From Pachypanchax playfairii (Eukaryota > Chordata > Actinopteri > Cyprinodontiformes > Aplocheilidae): a stretch of 64,000 nt of DNA. The position numbers and the translations under genes were made by a program. Within the stretch, counting starts at the first letter, position 1. Every line of letters begins with the position of its first letter. The stretch covers positions 731,037 through 795,036 of the forward strand of contig SSNP01000109.1 of the NCBI GenBank assembly GCA_006937955.1, written 5' to 3'. This document shows, piece by piece, positions 23,234 through 35,400 of this stretch. Under the pieces are notes generated by a model. The model was not told the origin of the DNA. It searched no databases and saw only the letters and a list, made by a program, of their open reading frames with translations.

Positions 23234-24834
23234 CAGTGGGGCAAAAAAGTATTTAGTCAGCCACCAATTGTGTAAGTTCTCCCACTTAAAAAGATCAGAG
23301 AGGCCTGTAATTTTCATCATAGGTATACCTCAACTATGAGAGACAAAATGAGGAAAAAAAATCCAGAAAATCACATTGTCTGATTTTTAAAGAATTTATT
23401 TGCAAATTATGGTGGAAAATAAGTATTTGGTCAATAACAAAAGTTAATCTCAATACTTTGTTATATAGCCTTTGTTGGCAATGACAGAGGTCAAACGTTT
23501 TCTGTAAGTCTTCAGAAGGTTTTCACACACTGTTGCTGGTATTTTGGCCCATTCCTCCATGCAGATCTCCTCTAGAGCAGTGATGTTTTGGGGCTGACGC
23601 TGGGCAACACGGACTTTCAACTCCCTCCAGAGATTTTCTATGGGGTTGAGATCTGGAGACTGGCTAGGCCACTCCAGGACCTTGAAATGCTTCTTACGAA
23701 GCCACTCCTTCGTTGCCCGGGCGGTGTGTTTGGGATCATTGTCATGCTGAAAGACCCAGCCACGTCTCATTTTCAATGCCCTTGCTGATGGAAGGAGGTT
23801 TTCACTCAAAATCTTACGATACATGGCCCCATTCATTCTTTCCTTTACACGGATCAGTCGTCCTGGTCCCCTTGCAGAAAAACAGCCCCAAAGCATGATG
23901 TTTCCACCCCCATGCTTTACAGTAGGTATGGTGTTCTTTGGATCCAACTCAGCATTCTTTCCCCTCCAAACACGACAAGTTGAGTTTCTACCAAAAAGTT
24001 CTATTTTGGTTTCATCTGACCATATGATGTTCTCCCAATCCTCTTCTGGATCATCCAAATGCTCTCTAGCAAACCGCAGACGGGCCTGGACGTGTCCTGG
24101 CTTCAGCAGGGGGACACGTCTGGCACTGCAGGATTTGAGTCCCTGGCGGCGTAGTGTGTTACTGATGGTAGCCTTTGTTACTTTGGTCCCAGCTCTCTGC
24201 AGGTCATTCACTAGGTCCCTCCGTGTGGTTCTGGGATTTTTGCTCACCGTTCTTGTGATCATTTTGACCCCACGGGGTGAGATCTTGCGTGGAGCCCCAG
24301 ATCGAGGGAGATTATCAGTGGTCTTGTATGTCTTCCATTTTCGAATAATTGCTCCCACAGTTGATTTCTTCACACCAAGCTGCTTACCTATTGCAGATTC
24401 AGTCTTCCCAGCCTGGTGAAGGTCTACAATTTTGTTTCTGGTGTCCTTTGACCGCTCTTTGGTCTTGGCCATAGTGGAGTTTGGAGCGTGACTGTTTGAG
24501 GTTGTGGACAGGTGTCTTTTATACTGATAACGAGTTCACACAGGTGCCATTAATACAGGTAACGAGTGGAGGACCGAGGAGCCTCTTAAAGAAGTTACAG
24601 GTCTGTGAAAGCCAGAAATCTTACTTGTTTGTAGGTGACCAAATACTTATTTTCCACCATAATTTGCAAATAAATTCTTTAAAAATCAGACAATGTGATT
24701 TTCTGGATTTTTTTCCTCATTTTGTCTCTCATAGTTGAGGTATACCTATGATGAAAATTACAGGCCTCTCTGATCTTTTTAAGTGGGAGAACTTACACAA
24801 TTGGTGGCTGACTAAATACTTTTTTGCCCCACTG
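23234..24834 (-). mobile_element. Complete Tc1-family DNA transposon with TA target duplication
   Basis: The 1601-bp element runs CAGTGGGGC...GCCCCACTG and is flanked by TA on both sides (23232-23233, 24835-24836). The terminal inverted repeats are about 200 bases long and look identical or nearly so by eye. One complete transposase frame lies between them on the minus strand. Intact ends plus an unbroken frame suggest recent insertion. It lies between loci C and D. Confidence 0.95.
23450..24472 (-). CDS. Tc1 transposase, intact
   Basis: The 340-residue frame is the usual length for Tc1 transposases. An N-terminal paired helix-turn-helix region (residues about 1-115: KIVDLHQAGKTESAIGKQLG, then a GAPRKISPR linker) would bind the terminal repeats. 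The DDE domain shows the triad D153 (WSDETKIELFG), D244 (FQHDNDPKHTA) and E279 (SPDLNPIENLW). Thirty-four residues separate the last two, which is the DD34E signature. The glycine-rich box (HGGGNIMLWGCFS) is also present. There is no stop or frameshift. It acts in the nucleus by cut-and-paste at TA sites. Whether it is expressed or active cannot be told from sequence. Confidence 0.95.
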   Translation of the reverse strand: MAKTKERSKDTRNKIVDLHQAGKTESAIGKQLGVKKSTVGAIIRKWKTYKTTDNLPRSGAPRKISPRGVKMITRTVSKNPRTTRRDLVNDLQRAGTKVTKATISNTLRRQGLKSCSARRVPLLKPGHVQARLRFAREHLDDPEEDWENIIWSDETKIELFGRNSTCRVWRGKNAELDPKNTIPTVKHGGGNIMLWGCFSARGPGRLIRVKERMNGAMYRKILSENLLPSARALKMRRGWVFQHDNDPKHTARATKEWLRKKHFKVLEWPSQSPDLNPIENLWRELKVRVAQRQPQNITALEEICMEEWAKIPATVCENLLKTYRKRLTSVIANKGYITKY

Positions 24835-24836
24835 TA

Positions 24837-25535
24837 TATTTAAAAAGGTGGATAAGGACATGTTGACAGATTTGATTTCTCTGCTTTGTCAGACTATCAG
24901 GTGTATTTTATCTGTTGGTTCTTTGCAAGGTCACAAAAACGAATTCAGATCACACCCCCCCCTCGTATGCTCGGATGTCATTAAACTAACTCACTCAAAC
25001 CAACTCTGGCCCCCAGTCCACTCCGGTTGCTCCTCTCCTGAGAAGGACAACACAGTCCCCGGGGCTCTGAAGCAGCTTCCGGACCCGCCGACTCCACAGT
25101 ACCAGCATCAATATTACAGACTATTTACCATATTAGACAACTTGCAATGGTGCCCGCTGTTGTCTGTTAGATGTAAACATAATGCCAACGTCATTCCCAT
25201 CAGAATAAATATTTTACTATATTTTACTTCAGATATAATTTTTAAAGTAAATACTGTATTTTCCTTCTACACCCCTCTAATCACCCTGTAGAGATTAAAA
25301 TATTACTTTTTATGAAAATGTTCCATATTCCACCTTTCTGACGTGTTATTTGGCTTAAATTCTCAGTTTTAGTTGTTTCTTTTAAGGATGTGTGAAAAAG
25401 TTTGATTTGTTCGGTAATTTTGGTCAAAATCAAAAGTTAGATATCAATTTAAAAAACATAATAATTTGAAATAAATTGTTATATTTTGCGATATTACCCC
25501 CAACATGATCAGCTGCAGCTCGAAGCTGAAGAAAC
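24837..25535. other. Spacer after the Tc1 element
   Basis: A 155-codon frame (24824-25291) starts inside the Tc1 end and shows no domain. The central part has a faint LINE-like look ('CSSPEKDNTVPGALKQL'), not enough to call. Otherwise AT-rich. Confidence 0.4.
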
Positions 25536-25539
25536 TTAA

Positions 25540-26644
25540 AGGTCCGGTATCATGAAAATCAACTTTTTGGAGCTTTTAACCATGTTGTGGTGTTATTTCT
25601 TTATTTAAAAGACCTCCAGAGTAGTTTTTGGCTTAATTCGTGCATTCCTGAGTAATCCTGCTGAAACCTGCGCTCTGAGCAGCTGCTTTACTTGCTCATG
25701 TAAAACGGCTGAATTTGGACCCTGTTACGTCACGGTGTCGTATCAGGAAGTTCCTGACCAATCCCTGCTGCCCCTGTAGTAGGTACGAGGCGAACTGCGA
25801 GAGTCCGAAACAATTTGTCAGGAGCTCATCACAGCATATGTCTAACCTGCAGAGTTCCCACACTTCTACCACCTGCTGCTCTTTATTAGCATGAGCTGCT
25901 AATAAAGACTTATCAACTCAACCCTGCTAATCACATTTCAGTATGAATCCAGCTTTACAGCTGAGCTCCACGTCACCGCAGCCCGTCCCACCACCGGATA
26001 AAAGACACAGTCACTCACCCTGCCAGCGCTCAGTCAGATGTCCCGTTTGCTATGAGCTCCTGTTAGCCTCCGTGCTGCAGTTTAACCACCTCATTAATCC
26101 AGCCTCAGACCTCAGACCTGTCCCGGTCGATCTCTCTCTCTCTCTCTGTCCGCCTCGTTCTTGGCTTCTGGTCTCACAGTCAGCGTCTACGGTCGCTGCC
26201 TCCAGAAACCCGCTCCTCGCCTAGGACCTGTCTCACTTCACCCGTCCGATCCCAGTCTTGGTGTCATCTCCCAGGTCGGCTCGCATCCAGTAGCGAGTGG
26301 ACCGTGCTTCCCTCCAGACGCTCCTCACCACCGAGCGTCCTCAGACAAATTAGCACCTCCATTTCGTTGTATTTCATTCTAAAAATGTCCCGTCGAAACT
26401 GCGAATTTGGCTGTGAGAGTTACAGAAGTTTATTTAGTGTTTCTAAACAGCCCAATCGCACTCACAGTTGGGAGGCGGGGTTTTAGGTAAACCAAGCGTT
26501 TTTACTTCCTGGTCACAGAATAACTCGAGAATATAAGTTATATTTCAGGACAAATGAAGTGAATATAACTCAAACAGTGAGGTTTTATCATATATGTGCC
26601 GATCCCAGATGTTGAAAACTGTAAAATAGCATGATACAGTCCCT
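25540..26644. mobile_element. 1.1 kb TTAA-flanked element, non-autonomous
   Basis: TTAA at 25536-25539 and 26645-26648 flanks ends AGGTCCGGTATCATG and CATGATACAGTCCCT. These are inverted repeats of about 15 bases with three mismatches. The TTAA duplication is the piggyBac-superfamily hallmark. Several short open frames inside show no transposase motifs. It differs in sequence from the 0.6 kb TTAA element at 39108. Confidence 0.75.
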
Positions 26645-26753
26645 TTAATGACAACATGGATTTTAATTCACTAGTAAGATGAACTTTAACATCTTGACAT
26701 TTTATCTGCAAAAACTGGGCAATTATGGAAAAGTAGGCAGATAATATAGTTAT

Positions 26754-27040
26754 GGGGCGGCTGTGGCTCAGTGGTTAGAGTGGTCGTCCTCCAATTTGAA
26801 GGTTGGTGGATCGATCCCGGCTTCCACCGCCACGTGTCGAAGTGTCCTTGGGCAAGACACTGAACCCCATGTAGCCCCCCGATCTGCGTATCGGGTTGTG
26901 TGAGTGTTAGCCCCTACCCTCTCCCCCCGGTTTACATATCGGGTTGTGAGAATGGGTGAATACAAAACCTTGTAGTGTGAAAGCGCTTTGAGTGGTCTGA
27001 ATGACTAGAAAAGCGCTATACAAATACAGGACATTTACCA
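26754..27040 (+). mobile_element. tRNA-derived SINE
   Basis: The 5' part has an A-box-like TGGCTCAGTGG (near 26763) and a B-box-like GGATCGATCCC (near 26808). It is followed by a conserved body ('ccttgggcaagacactgaac') and a tail with AAAGCGCTTTGAG and AAAGCGCTATACAAATAC. This layout fits fish V-SINE/tRNA-type SINEs. The region does not fold as a complete tRNA with an intact acceptor stem, so it is not called a tRNA gene. Confidence 0.8.
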
Positions 27041-27355
27041 TTTAATGTAAAACTTGGGGGAGGTTCAGAGTTGTTGAGCATTTCAAGCCATCAGCTTCAG
27101 TTTTTTTACCATTTCATAAATGAAATTTCTTGTTGTGCTAATACGACGACTAGTTTTTGTTGTTCACTCACCCCCAAAAATCTGAAGATTAATTTACTTT
27201 TACCAGGATTTTCTGTTCATACAGGAGTTTACCCGCTGAAAAAATATTAAAATTATTTACTTCAATTTGAAATACTTTAAAATTCTATTATAATTCGGAT
27301 GTTGAGACATTTTCCTGTTAAATTCTTATCAAACACATTTTTTTTGTCTTTGTAG

Positions 27356-28596
27356 CCAGAGACTCCAGTATTACATGTAACGACTGTGGACTGAAGTTTA
27401 CGCACTCTGATGCCTTCAAGACTCACCTGCACCAACACGCCCTGGAGGAGGAGGTGGCTCAGCTGGAAGGTGGCAGACCCTCATCAGGACCCCTGAACTC
27501 TGGAGAAACTCCAGATGAGAACACGAGCAGTTCTGCACAAACACAACCTCCAGAGTTGACGCAAGACGTTCTAACAGCCCAGATGCAGAACGCGTTTCAG
27601 GGGCCTCACACCTGCCTGATTTGTGGGAAGAAATACTCGTACCTGGTTTCGTTCAATAAACATCTAAGGATGCACAAAGACCTGATCCCGAAGGAGAAAA
27701 ACCAGCTTGAGAACTGCCCGCCTGCGAGTGAGCCCGCTTTGCGTAAGTACGAGTGTCCAGATTGCGGGATGTCATTCATCAGGCGGACACGTCTGATAAG
27801 TCACCTGAGAGTTCACAAGTCACGGCGGCATCGTGATTCTGTTCCACCTAAGTGTGATCAATGCAACAAGCAGTTCACAAGCATGAAATCGTGGCTGGCT
27901 CACTGTGAGCTCCACAGCCTGAGGCGGTTCTGGTGTTTAAGCTGCGCCCGAGGCTTCCTGGATGAGATGGCGTTAGACAAACACTTACAGAAGCACAGCC
28001 TGGGGCAGAACAACCACATCACCACAGACCAGAACCCTCCCGAGGCAGGTGAGTCCACGAGCAAACCAAACGCTCGCACCAAAAAATATACATGCAAGTA
28101 CTGTGGGAAGTATTTTATTCACCACAGAAAGTTGTGTGCACACTACCTCAACCATTTCAGGGAGCGCGCACGGTTTGGAAATCATTTTAACAACATACAA
28201 CTTGTTAATAATAAAAAAAAGACGAAGGTTAACACAAACATGGCAGAGCTGCCAGAAGACGACGCACATGCAAGTGAGGGTGAGGCCTCACTCGAAGTGT
28301 GCAAGTATGGAGATCCCGAAAACTCTGAGGACTCTGATTGTGGAGAGCCGTATCATTGTTTCAAACTTCCCAAAACCTCCAGCTGTGCTGATCCCAGTTC
28401 AGGAACTCTGCAAGCAGGACAAGCAGGCTGGGAGCTGGAGAAGAGCGAATCAAACACACACAGAGAGCACAAGTACTGGGAGTGGGAGTGTATTGAATGT
28501 GACATGGGCTTTGATGACATGGCAACGCTTCACTTGCATTATATAAAACACGCGACGGGGGAAGTACCGATCCCACAGCAAGACTCACAGGAATGA
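27356..28596 (+). CDS. Locus D: seven-finger C2H2 protein, terminal exon (5' end not located)
   Basis: An acceptor (pyrimidine run, then TTGTAG) ends at 27355 and the exon opens with two bases completing a phase-1 codon. About 412 residues are encoded here. The first Met (27454) lies after a complete finger (CNDCGLKFTHSDAFKTHLHQ), so it is not the likely start. Seven C2H2 fingers are present. The last (CIECDMGFDDMATLHLHYIK) ends HATGEV, resembling the C-terminal finger of locus B (HAQGEI). An acidic linker precedes it. No convincing first exon was found between 22400 and 27300. The phase-1 donor of locus C exon 1 (17116) would be compatible, so this may be an alternative terminal exon of the C transcription unit. 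Confidence 0.8.
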
Positions 28597-28830
28597 AACC
28601 TCCCAGACTTCCAGGTTCTTACAGAACGAGTCTTCTGCTTTTGGTTTTTAATCTCTACACCTTTAACTTTTTAATAAGACTTTCTACATTGTTACACAAC
28701 ATTAGGAACACATTCAGATTATGCCTTGAGTTGACAGACACAATATACTTCAGCTAATGACGTGCTGCGAGGTTATACTGTGTTTTCGTATGAATTTTTA
28801 ATCTAAATGAAATATAACTTTTAAAAACCA

Positions 28831-28846
28831 AATAAAATGAAATAAA
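28831..28846 (+). terminator. Two poly(A) signals, locus D
   Basis: AATAAA occurs at 28831-28836 and again at 28841-28846, about 235 bases after the stop. Confidence 0.6.
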
Positions 28847-28859
28847 AGCTCTAGCTGAA

Positions 28860-30400
28860 TTTTTTTTTCTGTGTGCAGAGATAAAGAAACTCTTCTACAA
28901 TAGAAAATGTCAAGAGTTTTCATTTGAATCTTTGAGTAAATCCGTTATCATTATACTGAATTATCATGGTGCCAAAAAATTTACTAATTCTGACATAAAG
29001 AGGCTAAAAAATGTTTTGAATTAGTAAAATTAGGTAAAGTTGAATTTTACTGGTAAGGAAAATGTTACACGTAACAGTAAAATGTGTCAAATTATTTTTG
29101 TTTTATAAGATATTAGTCTTGATTTTGCACTTTAAAATAGAGAGTTTAATATGTTTTCAAATATTACTAATGTTTAGAGCCTGTTTTATTACAGCAGCTC
29201 TGAAATAGAAGGTAGCGAGAAGAGATTTGAGTGTTAGCAGACTGCTGAGTACGGAAGCTCACTGCTGCCAATTTAAAAGAAAAAAGAAAAGCTTTTGTAA
29301 TTGATAATTATGAAATAGGACTTTAGCATCTCAGGACTCTAACTCTGCATGTCATTATTCTGAGGCGGGGTTACAGGTCGCCAGTCCATCACCGGACCAC
29401 ATAGATGGACAGCCATTCATACAACATGATAACTCCATGCAGAAAGGACTCGGCCTGGTTTCACTCCCAGGAGCTTCTTGCTGCAGTGTTACCCACTGCA
29501 CCACTATGCAGCCCCGTTAAGATGAACTATTTTCATAATAAGTAGTGATTTTGAGATGTGACTTATTGTTCTAGAATTATGACTTTATGTTCAACACTGA
29601 ATCACTCATTACATTAAACTTTACCTGAACACAACTGACAGGATGAACGTTTTAACTATTTATTTTACAGGCAGGTGGAGTGAAAGCAAAAACAAACATG
29701 AAGATCTTACTAAGAGTTGGTCCAGAACAGTAATGAAAAAAAAAATTACTTGGAAAGACAAAATTAAAATGTTCAAACAGGTAATGATGAAAAATAATCT
29801 GAAAAGACAAATTTACTGACGGGCTCGGGCAGAGACGAGGGCGGGAAAGTCCAGAACTGGTTCGGCTGTAAAAAGCTTTGAGGGGACAGACGAGACTCTG
29901 GCACAAACTTTCTGAAACAAAAGTTCATCTTGTAAACTGGCAGCCTGATCTCGCCATTTAAACAGGAAGTGATGACCAGGTGAGTGAGAGAGAGAGGACA
30001 GGTGCCGTGAAAGAGTCTGATTGGCAAAGTATCAAACATGCACATCTACAGTAAACACACATCCATACACACTTATACACTCACACATACATCCACACTC
30101 ACACACAAATGTCACGTGAATGGCAGAATGATGACAGAAACTAAAACTACTTTTTAACTCAGAACTTTAAGATGTGACGTAACATTCTGTTATTCATTAA
30201 GTTAAACTATCTCATAATTTTGAGATCATCCCATAATTAGGACTTGTAGAAACGTATTCTTCAAAGTGGCGGAAGTGATGTCATCTGGGTTTATCTCGGT
30301 GGATTAATTCATGAATATTCATGTAATATTAATATATTCATGTCTGTGAACAAACTGATTGGTCACGTTACTGATCCAGAAAAAACCACAAATCCCATGA
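28860..30400. other. Spacer between loci D and E
   Basis: AT-rich sequence with one repeat fragment at about 29355-29515 and a stretch of CACA-rich text at 30050-30110. No coding exon with supporting splice sites was found. Confidence 0.5.
29355..29515 (+). repeat. Dispersed fish repeat fragment
   Basis: It contains 'ggtcgccagtccatcaccgg' and ends 'gttacccactgcaccactat', the same family as the fragments at 73-165 and 32048-32150. Confidence 0.6.
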
Positions 30401-30429
30401 TTCCCACTGCGCTCCCCATTTATCAGACG

Positions 30430-30437
30430 TGACGTCA
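30430..30437. promoter_or_regulatory. Full palindromic CRE, locus E promoter
   Basis: TGACGTCA, the perfect CREB/ATF site, lies about 80 bases upstream of a donor-like site (CACAG then GTAACC at 30515). That donor could end a 5' non-coding exon of locus E. Confidence 0.45.
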
Positions 30438-31031
30438 CGGAGTCTGCAGCTCCTCCGTGATGGCTTTGTGAGGAAACAACGCGCGGAGATGTTTGGGCGG
30501 ACGAATCGACACAGGTAACCTTCATTCATCTCCAGCTCCCCACTGCATCGCTGTGTGTTTATAGAAACTACAGGAAAAACAAACCGAAAGCATATTTGAT
30601 GGTTTTTGGGCCGTAACACGTCAAAAAGGCGGAGATTTATACCCTGGTTTGAACCCAAATTTGGGGATTAAGCTAACATGGCTGTTATTATCATTATATC
30701 TGACGTTGTTAAGGAAATGTTTGTCATGAAAACGATTAACCCGTTTAAAAACACGTGCAGTGAAGGACTGGGATATGTTGCAACTTACAGCCACCATGTC
30801 CAGGCGTCAGCTATTGTCATTCAGATGTTTTCAGCTCAGTCCCAGCTGCCCTTTTGTTCCACTTTACTGGTTTTCACAGATTTTAGTTCATACTCGACCA
30901 ATTCAAAATAAATACTGCACTGGTTTTGTTGTGTTACAAGCATGTGGTTGTGGACCTGCTTAGTAAAGATCCTTGTGTTTCTGTATGTGTGTGAAGGACC
31001 TGATGAACAAGAAGCTGTGAAACAGAAAGCC

Positions 31032-32399
31032 ATGCAGAGTCCACTACAGGAGCAACCCGGATCAAACCCTGTTAGCACATCAGCCACAGAAAACCTTCTG
31101 AATGCAGAGGCTCAGCCGATGCAAACAGAACCCGGTGCACAAGAGAACAAGAACAAACCAGCTGTTCCTGATGAAACTGCAATCACACCAGATAAAAGTC
31201 CAGCAGGACAGGAAACGCCTGAGACTCCTGCAGGTACGACTGTTGCTCCACCGCTGGAGAATGAGCCTGGTGTCCAGTCGGGGGCTGAAGTGGTCTCCAG
31301 AGAAATGACCGCAAAGCCAAGTGTCTCGACAAATACTGCACCTGATGCCAAAAAGAACCCCGGGAGCGACGGACAAAAAGCAAAGCAGCAGATTAAAGGT
31401 GGAAGTGACGGCAGGAAGTACGTTCCTTCCAAGAAGGCCATGGTGGATCCTCTGAAGATGGACATGTCCAAATCAGTGGTTCTGCCTCTTACTTGTGAGT
31501 ATGTGTTAAATGAATCCTAAACTGGGCAGAGATGAAAAATGTACTGACATATTTATATAAAGAAGTAAACAATGAGGAGTTTAATAAAAACCCATTTTAG
31601 GTGGAACACTGGACAGAACCGGTACTAGAACACAACTTGTATAACACTATTTGAACTTCTGATGAAGTTTGGCGTGTCTGTAGGACAACTAGGTTCTTAT
31701 CATTTGGATTTGAACAGAACTAACCAACTCCATCCTGATGTGGTCCATACTTTCACATTACTGTGTTGTATATAGATAATTATGTTTTCAGTATGGCTAA
31801 TATCAGAACATACTGATAAAAATCCTTGAAACTTCTGTTAAATCCCACTGATTTAATCAGGAACAATCAGAGAATCGATTGATTCTTTATCCTTGGGTGT
31901 GTTTGGAGGCTTCTATAATCTACGTGACTTTCTCAGTCGTCCCAGACCTGTTAATCCTTCTGAGCTGAACCAACATAATCTGAAGACATTTAGATTGTCA
32001 TGAGGAAAATTGAGAAATCTCAACAGATGAGAATCATAACAGCCAGAGCTGGCGTCTGTCTCCAGCAGTCACTGGGCGAGAGGCGGTGTTACACCTGGAA
32101 AGGTCACCAGTCCATCACAGGACCACATAGAGACAGACAACCATTCACACACACACACACGTTTGTTTTCTTTTCCTTATGGGGACCGGCCCTTCCACTA
32201 ACCTTAACCATTACTGATCTATAACTAACTCTAAGACTAACTAAAACTCTATTCATACCATACTGATAAACCTAACCCCTAACCCTAAAAAGGAGAGTCT
32301 CCCTTATGGGGACCAGGCTTCGGTCCCCACAAGAACCCCCTGACCCCAGAAAGATAGTAAATGTCTAGAAACTGGTCTTCAGGAGGTTAGAAAAACAAG

Positions 32400-32444
<45 letters not shown>

Positions 32445-35400
32445 GTGTGTTTTGTTATCCTTATGGGGACCGTCCATTGACTTCCATTGATTTTAGTAAC
32501 TAGATTTATACCTAACCCAAACCCTTTTCCTAACCTTAACCATTACTGATCTATAACTAACCCTAAGACTAACTAAAACTCTATTCACACCATACCTATA
32601 AACCTAACCCCTAACCCTAAAAAGGAGAGTCCCCCTCATGGGGACCAGGCTTCGGTCCCCACAAGAAAGGCCCCAGCCTGGTTACAAACTCAGCACCTTC
32701 TCACTGCAAGGCATCAATGCTACCCACTTCTCCACCGTGCACAAAACAGTTTTAAAGAGTCCTAAAAGAAGTCCAGTTGAATTTGATTCCATTTGCTTAG
32801 ATTAACTTTTACACATGTCTCTGTGTTAAGATTAATTTGCATGTTAGGCCTGTGATCACATGTCCAGGGTGTAACCCAGCTTCTGACCCAGTGACTGCTG
32901 GACATGGACTCCAGTCCCCCTGCGACCACATGCAGGAACATATGTGTAGAAAAATGGATGGATTGTTGGTCATTTTCTCCACTTCCTTGTCTTGTTTCCC
33001 TGCAGCATCTCAGCTCTCCCTTCAGTGCATCCAGTGCCACATCATCTTCAGTGATCACAGGAGTAAAGAACGCCACTTAAAACTGAGCCACCCTGCAGAG
33101 TATGAACAGTGCATACTGAGGAATGCTCTGTTTACCTGTTACATCTGTGATCGTCACTTCACAAACTCTACAGATCTCATGGTCCATCAAAAGGCCCACA
33201 CAGAGAAGACACCCTTCAAGTGTCCCATCTGCACTGAGGCCTTTAAAAAGTCATCAGAACTCACAAGTCATAAAAAAGTTCATTATGGTCAGGACGGCTA
33301 TCCCTGCACTGACTGTGGCAAGCCCTGTAAAACAATGACACTGTTAAAATACCACAAGCGCATGCACACGGGGGAGAGGCCTTATGATTGTAAGGAGTGT
33401 GGAAAGAGGTTCCACATGTCCAACAATCTGAGAAAACACATGCTGTCTCACTTACCAGAGGGAACTCGAGGAGGTGCAGCACCCAGAGCACCACAAACGA
33501 AAAGCGACAGTAAGAAAGTTTGTTCTTATAGGAAATACTTTGTATTTTTTACATCACATCATCACAGTCTGCTTTCTTATGTTTAGGTACTCCTGGAGTG
33601 AAGCATCCTTGTTCTGTCTGCAAGGCCACTTTCAAGACTTTGAAGACGCGGCAACAGCACATGAAAAATAAACACAAGCTTGCAGCAGCCAGTAATGCCC
33701 CCTCAGGTGGTCCGAGGTTGAAGGACAATACACCGATTATAACCCCAATTTCCATTTCTCAGCCATCGCTGTTACAGGTAGAACCCAATGGACCTCTGCA
33801 GAAAGTCGATGCCAATGTTGATACGGATCAGATTCGTAGACTTATTGAATCGTTAGGAAATGTCCAGAAAGTGAATCAGGTCGTTATATTGGGTCAGGTA
33901 CCTCCGAATGCCCCCCCAATAGAAATGCAGCAGGTATCAGAACCAGCAGAGATGATAAATTTAAACCTCAGTCCCCCACAAATAGATTTTATTGGACTGA
34001 ATCAGACGGAGTCTAAGACAGCTGACCTGGACCCTTCAATCAACCCAATGGAGCAAACTATCATACTAGAACCTATTACTCCAGATGGACAGCTAGAGAA
34101 CTTCTCAGGTCTAGGCTCTCAGTTAACTGTAGGTGAACATGTAGAACTCGCACTCGTTGAGACTGAACAGACAGAGAAGCCCCAAAGCAACTTGACGCAT
34201 CAGATCCTTCAACAACCTGAGAGTGACGCGTCTAGGGTTTGTCAGAATGAAGCTAATGATCTCGAACAAACAGTCATTTTAGAACTCACTCCTGCTTTGA
34301 CACCAACTATGGAGCTGGAACAACAACAACATGAAACCAGTTTCTGTTCAGTTCTCAGCACTGACCAAGAGACTCTTGATCGAACTGCAGGTCAGGCAGC
34401 GGTAGATGAGCAAAAAATTCCTCTGCCAGACTCGTCACATACTCCCTCGACTGAATCACAAGTGAAATCTTTACACTCGGAGCAAAAGGATCTTTCTTCA
34501 TGCTCGATGACTCTACCGGATTCTCGAGCTTCAAGTCAAAATGAAACGAGTTCCAAAGAAGCTTCAAATCTGAAAAAAGTAAGTCTCGATCAGGTGCCCA
34601 GGTTCGAGGCCCAGGCTGCACAGGAACTTTCTGAGAAAATTATGGTGGAAGGCAAAAATACTTGTTCAGAAGTAAAAGATTTGTCTGCTAAGGACGAATC
34701 TCTGTCAATTTTACAGACCAAACAGGATCCACCGGTCTCAGAGTTGCCTATAAACGTCATGTCGGCTCAAGAGTTGGTGAAAGTGCGAAAACGAAAGCCG
34801 GCCAGGGCGTTTTTCTTTCAAGGGTACATGCACGACTTGGTTGGTTCCATATACGAGGAAGACTTTCAGTTTGACGCTAAACCTGCGAAACGCCAAAGAA
34901 CGAAAAAGTCTTGTCTTGTTGTGAAATTTGGTCCTCAAAGCAAGGACAAGAAAAGCAAGAAACAGAAGAAACCAACACAACAACCCCAACCAGTACAGGA
35001 AGAGTTGATAAAAAATAAAACACCTGGGAAAAAATTCTCAGAGAAAAAAGTACAAACACAGAAGAAAGGAAAGGGGAAAAAAGAGAAGACGGGAGGGAGC
35101 GTGGTAACAGGAGGCAATGTCAAATCTCCTTCAACTCCGGCTCCACAAGTTCAACAAATCAAACAAAATACAGGCAAGACTAAAATAAAAAAGCAGAAAG
35201 CAGCGAAGGAAGGTGTGGCGCACGTAAGTGAACACAAAACTGTCGCCTCACATATGATTAAAAAGAAAAAAACAACAAAGATGTTGGGAAAAGATCAACC
35301 GAAGAATTCAAAGACTGGAAAGGGAAAGAAAAGCATGGCAAAGCAGCAAGCTGCTGAGAAGGCAGAAGAACCTGATTCTCATGTAAATCAAGACTCTCTT

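Larger units (their letters stand above)
31495..33005 (+). other. Intron of locus E rich in simple and dispersed repeats
   Basis: It holds repeat fragments at 32048-32150 and 32838-32950, the paired 32160-32667 repeats and a CA run. It ends in a good acceptor (TTTCCCTGCAG at 33005). Confidence 0.75.

Noticed and set aside
23823..24419. 198-codon forward frame
   Set aside because: It is the opposite-strand shadow of the Tc1 transposase.
25943..26224. 93-codon frame with one CxxC
   Set aside because: It is inside the 1.1 kb TTAA-flanked element, without transposase or finger pattern.
26754..26830. tRNA gene
   Set aside because: A- and B-box-like motifs are present, but a SINE body and tail follow and no complete cloverleaf with matching acceptor stem was seen.
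30942..31520. Secreted protein starting MWLWTCLVKILVFLYVC
   Set aside because: The hydrophobic start spans the apparent intron end (acceptor AG at 30995-30996). The downstream frame joins zinc-finger exons, so it is intron read-through.
32278..32300. Interstitial telomere
   Set aside because: Only short CCCTAA-like phrases inside a dispersed repeat; no tandem TTAGGG array.
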